Counted from the first letter of the stretch, positions 11,006-22,800 are shown. The stretch: 64,000 nt of DNA from Echiichthys vipera (GCA_963691815.1 OY829653.1:4194944-4258943); one strand, 5' to 3'. Translations and numbers: made by a program. The notes: generated from the sequence alone by a model not told the origin.

Positions 11006-11254
11006 GTCATTGTGTTTGTTGTGTTTATGTCTGCTATAGAAACTTCATGACCGTAAACAATGAAACAATGTAATCACCAGTGTGATCTGTGATTCACCGT
11101 GTGCATTTATTAGCATTTTAATCTGTTTTTAAATCCCTTATCTTAGATTGCGTCGCTGTTATTCTGTTGCTTTTAAACGTAGCCTGCTGATGTCTTGTTT
11201 GATCTTATTCCTGTGACGCTCTCTCCTGGTTAGATAAAGGTTTAAATTAACTTT

Positions 11255-11256
<2 letters not shown>

Positions 11257-11302
<46 letters not shown>
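11257..11302. repeat. (CA)n microsatellite
   Basis: Over 20 CA units followed by CGTGCGCGCA. Confidence 0.95.
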
Positions 11303-11307
<5 letters not shown>

Positions 11308-11726
11308 GCACACAAACACAAACTCTGTGTCTCTGTATCTTTTAAAGTGTTCTCGGGAAGTCAAACTCCATGTAACTTTGTTTCTAACGTCAGCAAACAT
11401 TACAAGAAACGTCCTCTCCTGGTCCAATTATTGATACTAGTGTCACCCAGTGTTTGTTTAAACTGCCGGGACGGTTCCTCAGAGCTGCTTATCAGACGGT
11501 TGAATAGCTTTGAAAACCTCCTCCTCCCACACCTTTTCAAAGTCAGATTAGGAGGAGGGGGCCGTGTCAGATTGTTTTGTTTACTTCATGTAACAAAGGA
11601 TCCAGCATTCATTCACACCCGAATCATGCCATGATCGAAAGCCAGGGTTTGAACGTTTCCCTTAAGCTCTTTTTAACAACAATTTATGTGACTTTTGCAT
11701 CACTATAAATGCATTGTTCCGTTATC

Positions 11727-12105
11727 ATTCATTCATTAATTCATCTTCAACCGCTTATCCGGGGGTCGGGGTCGTGGGGGGGTGGCTGGAGCCGAGCCCA
11801 GCTGACATCGGGCGTGAGGCGGGGTCCACCCTGGACAGGACGCCAGTCTATCGCAGGACACATTGAGATGAACAGAGACAGACAACCATTCACACCTACG
11901 GGCAATTCTTAGAGTCATCAATTAACCTAACATGCGCACGTCTTTGGACTGTGGGAGGAAACCGGAGAACCCGGAGAAAACCCACGCAGACACGGGGAGA
12001 ACATGCAAACTCCACACAGAAGGGCCCCAGCTGGGATGCGAACCTGAGACCTTCTCGCTGTGTCAGGCGACAGTGTTAACCACTACACCACCGTGTAGCC
12101 GTGTC
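11727..12105 (-). mobile_element. tRNA-derived SINE, family A, with target duplication
   Basis: Same family as 3740-4088, in reverse orientation. The tail lies at the left as (ATTC)n and the tRNA-like head at the right. It is flanked by an 11-bp direct repeat, GTTCCGTTATC (11716-11726 and 12106-12116), which marks the insertion. Confidence 0.85.
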
Positions 12106-12116
12106 GTTCCGTTATC

Positions 12117-13345
12117 CCCATATTAAAATGATATTGCATCCCTCCCTCTCTATGATACCTTGCTTTTTAATCCGCCTTCCAGTGTGACTGAACAACTATA
12201 CCTACTGTGAATGTTGTAGTTATTCCACCGTGATGTGTGCAGTTCATGTCTATTTCAAGAGAGAAATCCCCTCTAGATCATTAGCTTGTAAAAACTGCAG
12301 GTCTGCAAAGTAAACAAGTTACATTAACAGAAACCCATGAGTCAGGGTAGAAGAGAGAGAGCAATGTAAACAGGTAATTAAGCGTTCCCCGTTAAGGGAA
12401 TACATCCGACTGTCTGGTGACTCACTTGCCGTCAACAAATTACAGACTTGAGTCCGGTTTATGACCTTGACTCATAAACATGACTGCATCTAAAGCAGCA
12501 ACATCTTAAAATCTTTAAAAAACAACAACAGAGAAGCTCTTTTCTCTTTATGATCTCAGGTCATTAACTGGCTAACAAACAGATGGATCAGTATTTAGCA
12601 GAACACCACAGGCTTCCCGCTCTGCATCATCTCTCAGTCTGGGCTGCAGTTTTCACTTTATGATAAACTGTCACCGGAGAGATGCTCTTCTGCTGCTGCT
12701 GTGGTTTAAATACAAAACAAAAAACAACCTCAGGGTATTTACGCTCCCCCCAACAGCTCAACACAGCATTACCTGTTGATTGACAGGTAAACACAGAGTC
12801 TATTCGGCTGATGAACAGCTGACGGACGGTAAATATATACTGAGATAGATTCCCCCATGTACAACCTAATTACCTCATCCTGAGTAATCACAGACATGTT
12901 CAGTTAGAGATAGATTGATTACTCCTTTAATGAAAGAATGGTGACATTGCTATTTAGGGATGCTACGGAGTTAACAGCATGCAGCAGCAGCAGCAGCAGT
13001 GATTTTCCTTTAAAATATTTTGATTACTTTCGAAATGGTATGGAAATTAGATGCGAAGGAAATCGAAACCCATCTGCTGGTCCATCGGTTAGATTTAGCC
13101 AGCTTATATTAATGCAATGCATTTCATTATTGTATTTTAGAGTGCACATGTGAACTAATGACTGTGGAGTTTGTAATCCGAGCTCCTTCCTGTAATGTGT
13201 TTTGCTGATATGATGCGTCATGTCGACACCAAAGAGAGAGACAGGAGATCTAATGATAATCATGAGTCAGGGTTAGGAGAAATGCAAAGAGAGCAGGAAG
13301 TGCATACCTCTGAACACTCATGTGGTGCGCTGAGAAGAGGCTTTC
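12117..13345. other. Intronic sequence with a short (CAG)n
   Basis: A (CAG)6 run lies at about 12980-12999 and could encode a short Gln/Ser tract, but there is no supporting coding context. Nothing else recognised. Confidence 0.45.
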
Positions 13346-13780
13346 ACGTGAACATTAACCCTATGAATGTTCTCATTTGTCCAGGTCATCGCTGTCCCCA
13401 AAGCAATTTCAGTCAAAAGCAACTGGACTTGGTTATTTGTCTAGGAAGACGTTTCACCTCTCATCCAAGAGGCTTCATCAGTTCATGTACGCATCTGACC
13501 AGGCTGGGACTGGACCAGGACCAGGCTGGGACTGGACCAGGACCAGGCTGGGACTGGTCCAACTAACTGGTGTGAGATCCAGGTATTTAACCTCTCACGA
13601 GGCCGATGATGTCACTGGAACCCTTTGTGCTCCAAGTGCCAACGGCCGTTGTTAGAGTGACAGTCGTTGGTCCAGTCCCAGCCTGGTCCTGGTCCTGGTT
13701 CAGTCCCAGCCTGGTCAGATGCGTACATGAACTGATGAAGCGTCTTGGTGGTGTGGAGATCCAGGTATTTAACGGTGCAT
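13346..13780. mobile_element. Penelope-like (inverted-end) repeat, copy 1
   Basis: The left arm carries TGAATGTTCTCATTTGTCCA, AAAGCAACTGGACTTGG and GAAGACGTTTCACCTCTC. Then come two to three 22-bp units of CCAGGCTGGGACTGGACCAG. The right arm (about 13670-13745) is the reverse complement of the inner left arm. On the minus strand, 13481-13451 reads CTGATGA, a stem CCTCT...AGAGG, then GAAAC, a hammerhead-ribozyme-like core. The right arm has lost GAAAC. Confidence 0.6.
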
Positions 13781-14109
13781 TATTTCAATGTGAATGGGTT
13801 TCTTCAGGCAGGTCACTGATGTTTTGTTAATAGAGCGAACGATCATTTAACGCATCCGTACGACTACAGACGGGTTTAACCGCTGGAAACTCAGGAATTC
13901 ATTGCATTGGATCCAGGCCAATATATATCTGTTGATAACTTATTGCATATGGAGTATGGAAGCAGAAAAGTAACAGTAAATTGCAGAACAGAAATGTCAG
14001 AGGTGTGTTTGAGGTGTAATTCAAACATAGTCCCCGTTACTGAAGCCCCTTTCCCACAGCCTGTTCAAGGCGGCGTTATTCCGCCTCACTGCGTACAACG
14101 TACAAACCA

Positions 14110-14990
14110 AGCCCTGGTTGAGTAGTTTGTTTAAGGCCTGGTACAAAAAAAATACATTCTAGTCTGTAGTTTTAGGTCATATCTTCCTGAAAACACTGTG
14201 GGAATTATTTTGTACCAGGTTAGTTTGTATTTAATTGGAGGTTAAAGTTTGTGAATCATTAGGGGGCGCGGCCTCTTGAGTGACAGCTAGCTGCTGGCGC
14301 TCACTTCTCCTCGGAGGCTAGTTGTCAGGTTTAGCATGCTAACTCCGACGCCTCGACCTGGACTGCGGTCATTCATGTGGTGGTGTGGCAAGATGGTTTG
14401 CTCTTCGATCAACCGCACCAACAGATGGTTTAGGAACACACCGTGTTAGCTCTGTTATGCTAATTAAATAGCTGCACTTGCACAATGACTTACAGTACAG
14501 TCTACTATTGATGGCACATACACTAGATGCTAATCTGGAGCACCGGGAGGATTCGGGCCGTGAGGGTCGGTGTTTTACAGTCTCTTGGCATGGTACTGTG
14601 TTGAATATCAGTTTAAATCATAGATCATAAATTCTGGCTGCCTGCACTTGACTCCCAAAGCCGGTGTAGAGACACGTGGAAAAAAAAAAAAATACTCCCG
14701 TTCCCTCCCGGTCCCAGAAAAAAATCTCAACATTGACTCCCACACCTGTTTAACTAGTAATGGTTTCTGTTAGCCTAGCTCCCTGGTTGTGGTGCCAATG
14801 TTTCTAATTCAGTTTACCTCAACCAGGCAGACGTATCCCCCCCCCAGTGTCACATACATGCCCTTTTTTGGTAAGAGGAAATGAGGTGGAGTCAAATCTG
14901 ACAAGATGGCCGCTCCCGGAGGCGAGGACGATTGGATCAAGTAGAGAGATCGGACCTCGACTGTTTTTATACGGTCTATGTTACAAACAT
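14110..14990 (+). repeat. Interspersed repeat of the 'cctcttgagtgacagctag' family, copy 2
   Basis: It shares AAGGCCTGGTACAAAAAAAA, ATTGGAGGTTAAA, CCTCTTGAGTGACAGCTAG, CACATACATGCCCTTTTTTG and ACAAGATGGCCGCTCCC in order with the copies at 1010-1660 (+) and 26200-25690 (-). It is the longest copy. Confidence 0.65.
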
Positions 14991-16391
14991 GAATGGGTTG
15001 TTCTGTAATTAAGCCTGTTGCAGATGTAGTCAAAGAGCCAAATCAATGTCTGTGTGAAAGGGACAGTCGGTACGGCAGGACTACATGCACTTCTGTTTAT
15101 ACGTTACTCCTATTTTGCTTCCAGACTAGAGTGCTGAATCAACAGTACTTAAAACTGTAGTAATACCCTTTTTATTATAAATTATGTCGGATTTGTGCCT
15201 CATTAGATAATCGTGCACACTGGCCTGTCCATATTTCATGTTTCTTACGTGTTTGTAGGAACAAAATACAAAATAATGCATTATTATCTGATATTGCTAA
15301 CAATGGCTGTCTAGACTAGACTAGACTAGACTAGAACGCACAGATGAACACCACTTTAATGAGCTTTGAGGCGACAATGCACTCTGCAAAAGTAAAAAGC
15401 TAACGTTAAACTATAAAACTAATAGAACTACACCACCCACCAGCTTCCAACTGCAGCATGATGAGGTTTGTAGTCTCCTTAGCCAGGTTTTTGAATCCTT
15501 GAAAATTCACAAGTGGGGTGCTGATTGACGTATTTTATGCCTTAGAAACGTTAGAATCTATTCATCTTGTGTTAACCACTGACCTTATTTCAGACAAAAA
15601 CATTGACTTTGAGAGGCAGTGCAAAAATACTAATTCCAGGACTCATTCCTGCAGCACTGTATGAAGACATGCTATCTAAAACACAACATTATGCAGGCTT
15701 TGTTTTGTTCATTGGGAAAGAACAAAAGAACAAAAGCAACGCTGGATCCTCTTTACGGCTGTACATTTCCCGTATTTCCCCATATGGTTGACATCTAAAC
15801 AGTTATGCAGCCAACTTCACGAACAGTGTGAAAAGAAAGAGGATGTGAGGCCAAACATGAAAACTGAATCTGAAGGTGAATGCAGAAAAATAACCACAAT
15901 AAAACACGCCACAGATGTTTTTTTCCTCTTTTTCCACCTGCGCACCCGTTCTTTACAATTCAAGCATCACTCACTGCTGCTTTTCCATCACCTTATGTAG
16001 TGTAACACAAACTCAGGGACATTACATCTGAGGATCCATCTGACCAATCAAAGCCACACAGTAATGGCAAAATAGAAGCAAACAATGTGTGATTTTCTAA
16101 AAACCTTTTGTCTGTGTCAACACCTACAAAAGACCGGATCCAAGGACCGTATTTCAGCTCTTTACTGGAGTTTCATATTTCAGTGACTCACCTGTTTTCT
16201 GTCTCCTTTCAGCTACAGAACAAAGCAATGAAGAAAATCATTTCAAGACTCTTGTCATTAAACTTTATGTATCCTGTCATACATTGTACTTTCACAAAAG
16301 CTTATTTTAATGTTTTGTCACTCGTGTAGTTTTACTTTAATAATCTACAGCATGTCAATGACAGTTGGTCTGAAACAAAAACGTTGGAAAT
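14991..16391. other. Intronic sequence with a (CTAGA)5 microsatellite
   Basis: Five CTAGA units at 15311-15335. No coding feature was recognised. Confidence 0.5.
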
Positions 16392-16396
16392 ACTGG

Positions 16397-16934
16397 TGTC
16401 ATGATCTGGTTCTGTCAGTCCCCTCCTCTCTTCCGTTATGTCTGAGTTTGTCTCCCCCTGTCTGTGTTTCCCTGCAAGTGTCTCTCCCTCGTCTCTGTGT
16501 AGGTCCGGTAGGCGTTCCCCCCAAAGCTGCAGCCTGTTATGCTGATTACCCCAACACCTTAAATAGCTGAAGCTGACAGGCATGCAGCGCCGGACCGTCG
16601 TCGACACTGTATTGGTAAAACTATTCACCCCGGACTGGCGTCCCCTTACTCGTAGTGATTTTCACGCTCCCCGTAGTAAGTTGATTAATCGTGTTTGTTT
16701 TCTGTTTTTCTCCGTAGTTTCCCTTGTTCCCATTTCCCGTCCGTCTCCCAGATCTTCCGTCGTCTTCCTGTTCCTGTAATTCCCGTGTTCGTTTAGTTAG
16801 TCTTGTGTTTGTATTCTCTGTAGTGTTTTTGCGTTTGTCCGTTTATTATATTAAACGTTTGTTTTGTTACTTTACTTTTTGTCTGTGTCTGCATCGGGTC
16901 CACTTTTTGTGTTATACCTGAACCGTTCATGACA
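16397..16934 (+). mobile_element. Solo LTR (Ty3/Gypsy-type), copy 1
   Basis: It starts TGTCATGATCTGG and ends TTCATGACA, with a short inverted TGTCATGA/TCATGACA as in LTRs. It is flanked by perfect 5-bp direct repeats, ACTGG (16392-16396 and 16935-16939). There are no internal genes, so it is a solo LTR. Near-identical in organisation to 39897-40426. An AT-rich TTATTATATTAAACG stretch precedes the 3' part. Confidence 0.8.
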
Positions 16935-16939
16935 ACTGG

Positions 16940-17740
16940 TTTGGTATTTTTCATTCACTACTTGATGAATGGTGTTTGCTGCTGCCTACACATTGTTAGA
17001 AACTATTAAATTAACTGCAAACCATTTTGAAAAATGATTTATCTGTTTGAGTAATTTTCTTTGAGGGTCAGAATGCTTTAATTTCATCTTCTGAAATGGG
17101 AATATTTTCTGGTTTCTGTCTCTCTGACAGTAAAACCTAATCATCCAACTCATCGATTACTCGAGAAACTCATCGACAATGTAAATAGTTACAGCCCTAT
17201 GTTATTCAAATGCTGTTCAGTGCTGCTTAAGTCCAAATACTATGTTGCTGGATGACAGCAGTTCGGACTAAAGCTGTGTCCACATGCATCTTAAGTGACC
17301 ACTTGTGATCAAATCCAACTTTCCTGCTCTATATGCAAACAAACATGACTAATACAGCAGATGTTACGATGTGGGATTACAGGAATGTCTGCAGTGATAT
17401 CCTTTATATTCCTGAATTTGGTACATTTTATGAACCCAAAAATATAATCTTATTGTCTACCAGCAGTCCCGAGGGACTTCCAAGCTTCAGAGAGCCGGGG
17501 ATGAGAGCGGGCGTCAGATCTGTGCAGCGCACCGACCAACACTGTCAATATGATAATTACTTCCAAAACACAAGTTTGACAGAGATTTCTGTGACATGAG
17601 AAACACTTTCAAAATGCTAATCTCGGTCAAAATACACAGAGCTATAGGGCCCCATCTAGCGGAAAAGTCGCCTTTGCCACAAAACAAGACAGTGTTTATT
17701 CACTGACATGTTCAAGGAAACCAATCACCCAAGATGTTTG
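16940..17740. other. Intronic sequence, nothing recognised
   Basis: No recognisable gene or repeat. Confidence 0.45.
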
Positions 17741-17815
17741 ACACTGGTGTCCTTTCCAGGGGGTACCCCGCCTCACGCCCAATGTCAGCCGGGATCGGCT
17801 CCAGCCCCCCTGTGA
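17741..17815 (+). mobile_element. SINE family A fragment (3' part only)
   Basis: TACCCCGCCTCACGCCCAAT and GGGATCGGCTCCAGCCCCCC match the 3' body of SINE family A. Head and tail are missing. Confidence 0.65.
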
Positions 17816-17877
17816 GTTGATGCAGATGATGGATCTTTTTTGTGATGGGCCAAAACGAATCTGGGTGGAGGGCCATG

Positions 17878-18480
17878 GGCCAAAACGTTTGTCCACTCTT
17901 AGCAATCAACGCTGATATCTGTTAGCCTGCTCGTGTCGCATTCTCTTGAGCCAATTGCGGCTGAAAAAGCACAGTTTGCTGAGAATTTAGTTTTACTGGC
18001 TGGTCATTTGCCTTTAAGGGCGCACTCCCACTGTCCGTCCGTCCCGTGCCCCGTGCTTTAGGGTCCTTGTCCCCCCTCCAGGCCCGTTTGTACTCACACT
18101 ACCTGGGCCTCGGTGAATGCTTCTTGCTGCCTATACGTCATCACGCCGTAACACGTCACACGCATTGATTGACGTCATCGCGATGCATGGCTTAGTTTAC
18201 AAAAGATGATGGGAGAACAGATGGTCACGGATCTTTCCATAGACCTCGAAGTTTTTGTGCGTGGCCGGTAACTGTGGACAGTGTGAGTGCGCCCTTAATT
18301 TCCTTGCCGCTGTACTTTAAAAAGACGAGGGAATGTTTGGTGTCGTAGTGACGACAGATCTTATATTCCTTCAAAACAGCCACTCTCTGTCTGCAAATGA
18401 GCAAACTGCTGTGGAATTGAAAAAGTAGTTTTTCTTGATCACTACATCTTGACTTTCTGACTCGTGAGTCGTCGTGGAGT
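17878..18480 (-). pseudogene. hAT transposase-derived BED-finger pseudogene split by a MITE
   Basis: Read on the minus strand, 18480-18295 gives LLICRQRVAVLKEY, RHYDTKH and KYSGKE. This is the BED-type zinc finger and following segment of hAT-derived proteins of the ZBED5/GTF2IRD2 kind. After the inserted MITE (18294-18018) the protein resumes at 18017 with KLNSQQTVLFQ, QENATRAG, a stop, and ISALIAKSGQTFW, which matches the next conserved segment of these proteins. It contains a stop, a frame change and the insertion, so it is a dead copy. The catalytic part is missing. Confidence 0.7.
18018..18294 (-). mobile_element. Myb-ORF MITE family, internally deleted copy
   Basis: Both terminal repeats are intact (GGGCGCACTCCCACTGTCC at the left, its counterpart at the right). 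About half of the interior is missing, including the ORF start. It is flanked by TTAA on both sides (18014-18017, 18295-18298) and inserted in the hAT-derived pseudogene. Confidence 0.75.
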
Positions 18481-18858
18481 GTAAGTTGTTGTGTCCTGAC
18501 AGAAACTCCACACTCCCCATTTCCCTGATGCCAGCTGTGGTCAGATAGGGAACTGCAGCCGGCCATAACAGACAGCCTTACGGACAAAAAATATCTGCCT
18601 TTCTTCCTATTAAAACCTAACTGGTTCCAACGGTTGGTGGGCAAAAACATAGGGAGCATGGGCCGAATGTGGCCCGTGGCTTTGCTCTCATCTTCTGTTA
18701 GTTTTTTACTAAAATGCTCATACTCTTGTTTATTATTATGCACCCACATCATCACCAGGTTCCTGTATTTGCAAACTGATGCTGATTTCTATATACCTCT
18801 GGCTGGGGTACTTGTGACTTTTGAACTTTCATTCATCTTCAGAAGAAAACTTACTCAC
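18481..18858. other. Intron just downstream of the znf385 exon
   Basis: The donor of exon 18966-18859 opens into this sequence on the minus strand. Part of it may be further remnant of the hAT-derived pseudogene; nothing else was recognised. Confidence 0.4.
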
Positions 18859-18966
18859 CTGCGAGTTGAACCTCAGCTGGCAAACGCTGCAGGAGACGTG
18901 CTTCCTCTTTACGGTGGGAGGGAGGCCGAGGGTGTGATGGAGGACGGCTTTCTGCACGGGGTCCAT
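18859..18966 (-). CDS. znf385: ZNF385-family zinc-finger gene, exon carrying the first half of a U1-type finger
   Basis: This minus-strand exon is exactly 108 bp (36 codons). It is flanked by a strong acceptor (ccctccgtcctccag|ATG) and a strong donor (TCGCAG|gtgagtaag). The peptide starts MDPVQKAVLHHT and ends SCSVCQLRFNSQ. MDPVQKAV followed by C-x2-C-QxRFNS is the hallmark of the ZNF385 family, whose finger continues with SQAEAHYKG in the next exon. Only the two zinc-binding cysteines lie here; the two histidines must be in a downstream exon, for which I found no convincing match between 1 and 18858. Phase 0 at the 5' end fits the exon at 58278-58136, implying an intron of 39,169 bp. There are no stops or frameshifts. 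The longer plus-strand ORF covering this region (18634-19095) is its antisense shadow. Confidence 0.9.
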
Positions 18967-19419
18967 CTGGAGGACGGAGGGAGACGCAGAGAGAGGCTAA
19001 TTAAAACAGTGCTGCTGCTGATGTGTAAATCACCTTCAGTCCTCCATCACTCACTGCACTGGAAGAAGAAAACAGGCTGCCTGGAGCTTTTTTAGAAAGC
19101 TGGCCATTCATCTTCGGCTCCAACAGGTGCTTTCTGGCTCAGGCATTAACGCAGACACATCAAGAATTACTACCCCACTGGGTTACTCAAGACACACTAT
19201 CAGTATTTGACTGGGGGGAACCTTACTGTAACAGCCATAGCCAAAACCTCTCTAGTGAACAAGGACTCCACTATCTCTTTGTTCTCATTTACGATTCCCC
19301 AGAAGAGCATACAACCAAGCTTAGACTTAAAATACTAACACGTATCGTCTGTGCACCCACAGTTTCTGTATGCCACAAAGTATTTGATTGTTGTCCTGAA
19401 ATATGACAACCACATAAAA

Positions 19420-19746
19420 GACCTCTTTCTTTGGGGTGGTCTCTGTGGCGGTGGTCTCTGCTACCTTGGACTGGGATCTCTCCCGGTGTGGTTAGCCCCC
19501 CAAAGGTAGCTTCCTCTAGCCTCCTCTGTACCTCAGGTCTCGCTGCCCGGCCATGTCTCTGTAGTGAGTTTTTGCGTAGGTGTGAGTGTGTGTGTCTGTG
19601 TCAGCGTGGCTGTGTGTGTATGAATGTATACATATTTGTGTATGTCTCTGTGCATGACTGTGGGACATCTCTTTGAGGCACTTTGCGATACCTTTCTGTA
19701 TGAAAAGCCATATGAATAAAGGTTGATCTGATTTGATTTGATTTGA
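19420..19746 (+). mobile_element. Probable non-LTR retrotransposon 3' tail
   Basis: CTTTGAGGCACTTTGCGATA followed by TATGAATAAAGGTTGATCTG and an (ATTTG)n run is the form of 3' end seen in fish LINEs and their SINE partners. The 5' limit is uncertain. Confidence 0.5.
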
Positions 19747-20820
19747 GTGAAATATTCCTCCATTGTGATCCGCGTGGCCCGATGAGTTCCTTGCTTGCAG
19801 CTCATTAAAGCAGTGTAAAATCAGAGCCACTGGCACAAAGCTGACGTCTTTGTCTTTGTCTTTGGCAGAAGCTTTTCTCCAAAGCGACGTACAAATGAGG
19901 TACAATCCGAGCCGCAGTGGATCAAGAAGAAGCCGTCAAGAATAAGTGTCTCAACGCTCCAGTTCAAACTGACACAAGTGCCACGGAGCTTGAAGTAACA
20001 TAAGTGTCTAAATGACGCTCAAGGGAGAAAGACCTCACATAACAAGCTGTAGTCGCTGAGTAGAATTCATTGCTTGGATTGCAGTGAAGGGATACTGAAT
20101 GTTATTAGCTGATGCTGTTTTATCAATGGCGTGGAGGCACAAGCGATATCAAGCTGTGGCTTCAAAGATAATAACTGTTGTCAGGATGAATTCATTGGGC
20201 TTCATGCATGAAACAAATATGCATCTTTAATTTGAGAAGATCTCCAAACTGATGCTAAAAACAAATGCTTGATTGTGAATTTGTAGTCAGAGTTGTCCTT
20301 GCTTAAAACGTTAATGATACAGGTTAATAAGATGTTCATTTGTTAAATATAATCCGACTTAAGTGTTTGAATATTTAGTCAGGCATCTCTTAGTTAGCCC
20401 GTTATTGGGTCAGGCTGTATATGGGACAGCTATGTTTCGATGGTTGGGTCTTTACAGTGAGCGTGTTTACATGTGTGTACAAGACTAGCGCCTAAAGGTT
20501 TTCGCTCTATATAAAATAAGTGAAACTCCGACGGTGTCCCTCGTATTCTCTTACCGGAATAAGCACACGGGTGAAGAGTTCCCACTATAATAGTGTCAAA
20601 CACTCAAAGATATTCAATATCAGGGATTTCTAAATTTGTAGGGGACACAAGTTTTCTATTATTCCTTTAAATCCAATCGAATTAGTCTTATTTCCATACA
20701 TGTATTTTGTATATCCTCCGTGTTAACACTTTATTTTAAGGTGTGCGCTCCAACTTTAGCTAGTTTGACCACTGTCAAATATACTTGTAAGGGAAACACT
20801 GTCACGTGACCAATGCAATG
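19747..20820. other. Intronic sequence, nothing recognised
   Basis: No gene or repeat could be named. Confidence 0.45.
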
Positions 20821-20835
20821 CTTAGTTAGTATCTT

Positions 20836-21174
20836 CATTAATTTATCTTCAACCGCTTGTCCCTGTCGGGGTCGCGGGGGGCTGGAGCCGATCCCAGCTG
20901 ACATCAGGCGTGAGGCGGGGTCCACCCTGGACAGGACGCCAGTCTGTCACAGGGCACATAGAGACGAACAGAGACAGACAACCATTCACACCTACGGGTG
21001 ATTTAGAGTCATCAATGAACCGAACACCTGCACGTCTTTGGACTGTGGGAGGAAACCGGAGAACCCGGAGAAAACCCACGCAGACACGGGGAGAACATGC
21101 ACACTCCACACAGAAGGGCCCCAGCCGGGATTCGAACCTGGAACCTTCTCGCTGTGAGGCGACAGTGCTACCCC
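20836..21174 (-). mobile_element. tRNA-derived SINE, family A, full-length copy
   Basis: Reverse-oriented full-length copy with head at the right (GGATTCGAACCTGG region, B box on the minus strand). Flanks 20821-20835 and 21175-21189 match at 12 of 15 positions (CTTAGTTAGTATCTT / CTAAGTTGGTTTCTT), a decayed target duplication. Confidence 0.8.
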
Positions 21175-21189
21175 CTAAGTTGGTTTCTT

Positions 21190-22507
21190 GGTCTATTTTT
21201 TTCCTACAGCAGGACAGCAAGCTCTATAGTTTCATTCTTCTTCTCACGCGTGGGTAACTTTTATGGGAATTAAACTTGCCCACAAATGAGGAAAACGCCA
21301 TTTACGAGTTTGTTACTCTTCTAAAGTCGTATGCTGCACATTTACACATGCACACATCACACATTAACTAAATGGTTCTACATCTTTTAACATTTTTATC
21401 AAGATCTTCATCATGACTGTTGCATTTCATTTATGTCTCATTGCTTATTGCTGCTCTGCATGTTTGCATGTGTGAAATAAAAGGCTGCAATCAGTCTCGC
21501 TTGGCTGTGTTTAGCTGCTTCTGTTGTTTACTTGCATGGCTACATGTACTGAATGTGTTTCCTGTTCCTCTGGTCTCAAAACATATCGCCCAAAGGACTA
21601 CGGCTGAAGATCAGCCAGCTGGCTGCACTGGCTAATTTACAGGAGTGTGGATTAATGTTGTCCTTATGAATAAAAGGAAATGAAGAATGTGAACACTTGT
21701 ATGAACGAGCCTCTTGCTTGCGTGAGAAAATATGAAGAAAAAAAGGAATTCGATTATTGTAAATTTACCTGGGATGATTCACAAAGAACACACACACACA
21801 CACATACACACATATTTTTATGTTTAGGATGAAGTGAGTGGGCATGCTGTTGAGTCGCTGCACGCTGCTTGTCTCATGTATCTGCCTCCCCCTGTGTGGT
21901 GACAGGGCTTTGGGGAATGAACAAACACATCTGCCTCACAGAGAAAACGTCTCAATAGGCACCACTTGGCTGCAGAAGGAGGAAAGGTGCCGGCAGTGTG
22001 TGGGAGGATTAATGCACCTTGACAATTGTGCTGCAGAAAGTAGGCACAATGATGTTATGCTGCCATTGTCTGTGGACGCTGTTTGGCTGAACTGAGGCTG
22101 TTTTCATTATTCGGGGGTTTCAAAAGAGTTTGCGTGCATGAGCAGAAAAAGTATCCTGAAGGATTCAACTTTGGAACAAAAGTAGAAAACTAACCGCAGA
22201 GTAATCATCTGTCACGGTTTCATATAAACAGATGTCTTTTCCTATTCTCCATTGATTCATGTCTAGTTGACGGAAATAACATGTTCATGATAATCCTGAT
22301 GATTTGACTCTTTAAAATTGCTTAACATTCATGCTCGCTTTATATTTGTTCAACGAGGCAATTTAATAAACCTTTAAATCTATAAAAATCCATGTAATAT
22401 ACAGATTATACGTTCATTAGACACACCTGAACAGTTTAATGCAATGTGATGCAGCGGCTCAAACACTAGTTAGTGTTGACACTGTGTTGGAGAGGAAGTG
22501 ATTCAAC
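21190..22507. other. Intronic sequence with a short (CA)n
   Basis: An interrupted (CA)n lies at about 21788-21811. Nothing else recognised. Confidence 0.45.
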
Positions 22508-22800
22508 TCTTCAATTCAATTAAATTTTATTTATAGTGCCAAATTATAATAAAAGTTATCTCAGGACACTTTACAGAGTAGGTAAAGACCCAACAATTCC
22601 CCCGTAGAGTACGGTGGCAACGAAAACCTTCACTATAACAGACAGGAATGTCAGACAGACCCAGCTCTGTGGAGGACGCACATCTGTCTGCACCGGAGAG
22701 AGGAAGAGAAGGAGAGAGAGAGAGAGACATGACAAAGATAGACAGATGGACAGAGAGACAGACACACATCCTGAGATGCAAGCAGCCAGCAAGTAACAGT
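22508..22800 (-). mobile_element. Retroposon 3' tail with (TTGAA)n end
   Basis: On the minus strand the sequence runs through ACTCTACGGGGGAATTGTTG, GTAAAGTGTCCTGAGATAAC and CACTATAAATAAAATTTAAT and ends TTGAATTGAA. This is a widespread type of fish LINE/SINE 3' end. The region also holds a short GA-rich run. Confidence 0.55.

Noticed and set aside
12980..12999. (CAG)n as a polyglutamine-coding exon
   Set aside because: Only six units, with no homologous flanking coding sequence or splice signals.
13346..13780. Tandem 22-bp units as a CRISPR array
   Set aside because: The units are contiguous without spacers, occur inside a dispersed vertebrate repeat, and CRISPR arrays do not occur in this kind of genome.
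18225..18755. A 176-codon minus-strand ORF as a gene
   Set aside because: It joins part of a MITE, a hAT-derived pseudogene segment and unrelated intron; only the BED-finger part has homology.
18634..19095. A 153-codon plus-strand ORF
   Set aside because: It is the antisense of the znf385 exon, whose splice sites and homology are on the minus strand.
20849..21257. Many ORFs of 60-120 codons with near-identical peptides (for example at 3749, 20849, 24790, 42516 and 61128)
   Set aside because: All are translations of SINE family A copies in either strand.
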